From the NCBI GenBank assembly GCA_025655455.1, contig JAHXIV010000098.1:1-34084 (forward strand): a DNA stretch of 34,084 nt, read 5' to 3'. This DNA is from a gamma proteobacterium symbiont of Taylorina sp. GTDB lineage: Bacteria > Pseudomonadota > Gammaproteobacteria > GRL18. Under the pieces are notes generated by a model. That model was not told where the DNA came from, searched no databases, and saw nothing but the letters and a program-made list of their open reading frames with translations. Made by a program: the position numbers and the translations under genes. Shown in pieces: positions 33,984 through 34,084 of this stretch (its first letter is position 1; each line of letters begins with the position of its first letter).

Positions 33984-33997
33984 CCGTTGTAATGTAA
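33821..33997 (-). repeat. 177-bp direct repeat, copy B (linker of TOTE-like gene)
   Basis: Partner of 30222-30398 in the same orientation with no gaps. Similarity ends abruptly on the right at about 33998, where the sequence changes to GACCATTTTATGACAGCC, which may be an insertion-element end. Confidence 0.85.
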
Positions 33998-34084
33998 GCG
34001 ACCATTTTATGACAGCCTATAAAAATCTTCTCATATAAAATATCATCAAGCCTTCAAAGTTTTACTTTACCAACAGGAAGGCAA

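Noticed and set aside
1..34084. CRISPR array or cas genes
   Set aside because: No regularly spaced 25-40 bp repeats with unique spacers and no Cas-like proteins; the only tandem repeats are the 17-bp and 6-bp ones listed.

Overview
The window is AT-rich and comes from a gammaproteobacterium. The evidence is glutaminyl-tRNA synthetase with a glutaminyl-specific architecture, bifunctional PBP1B, LpxH, SlyB, Tsx-type channel, Mog and PpiA/PpiB genes, all with gammaproteobacterial-style sequences. I cannot assign an order or genus. Coding density is high on both strands up to about 18.8 kb. After that the window turns into an accessory region with decayed genes, an IS remnant and conflict-system fragments.

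Layout. 1-600: a frameshifted DUF1566-type remnant. 0.6-7.2 kb: mog, a D-Ala-D-Ala endopeptidase, a small-molecule kinase coupled to an inositol-monophosphatase-like phosphatase, PBP1B and a Tsx-like outer membrane channel. 7.4-12.4 kb: one tightly coupled operon of a periplasmic solute-binding protein, a hybrid histidine kinase, a SCO1-like thiol/copper protein and a second hybrid histidine kinase; three of its genes join through ATGA overlaps or very short gaps. 12.5-18.8 kb: housekeeping genes cysS, glnS, two cyclophilins, lpxH and slyB. Three small palindromic or terminal-inverted-repeat elements interrupt this block; one of them is built into the N-terminus of a cyclophilin.

18.8-20.6 kb is a gene graveyard: a frameshifted secreted protein and short coding scraps. 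20.7-23.8 kb is a minus-strand operon TPR - SagB-type double nitroreductase - FIST sensor protein, preceded by an IS4-like transposase fragment. 24.5-28.2 kb is an envelope-stress-like locus: a DUF4399 protein, and a Spy/CpxP-like protein with a SHOCT membrane protein divergent from an OmpR-type regulator and its kinase. Two CpxR-like operator boxes lie between the divergent genes. 28.2-29.8 kb holds a porin gene with an apparent internal deletion and a Fur-like box, and a TMEM165/GDT1 cation transporter.

29.8-34.1 kb is the most unusual stretch. It contains a chimeric ORF joining a Fic-protein N-terminus to part of a TOTE-type primase domain, and a 183-nt near-perfect hairpin whose imperfections are mostly G-U wobbles on the plus strand. 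It also holds the 3' end of a tRNA-Leu gene, which looks like a genomic-island attachment scar, a HEPN/MNT toxin-antitoxin pair, and a TOTE-type helicase lacking its primase domain. The two TOTE pieces share a collinear 177-bp repeat. I read the region beyond about 31.36 kb as an integrated island whose other end lies outside the window. All assignments are from reading the sequence; no searches were run.
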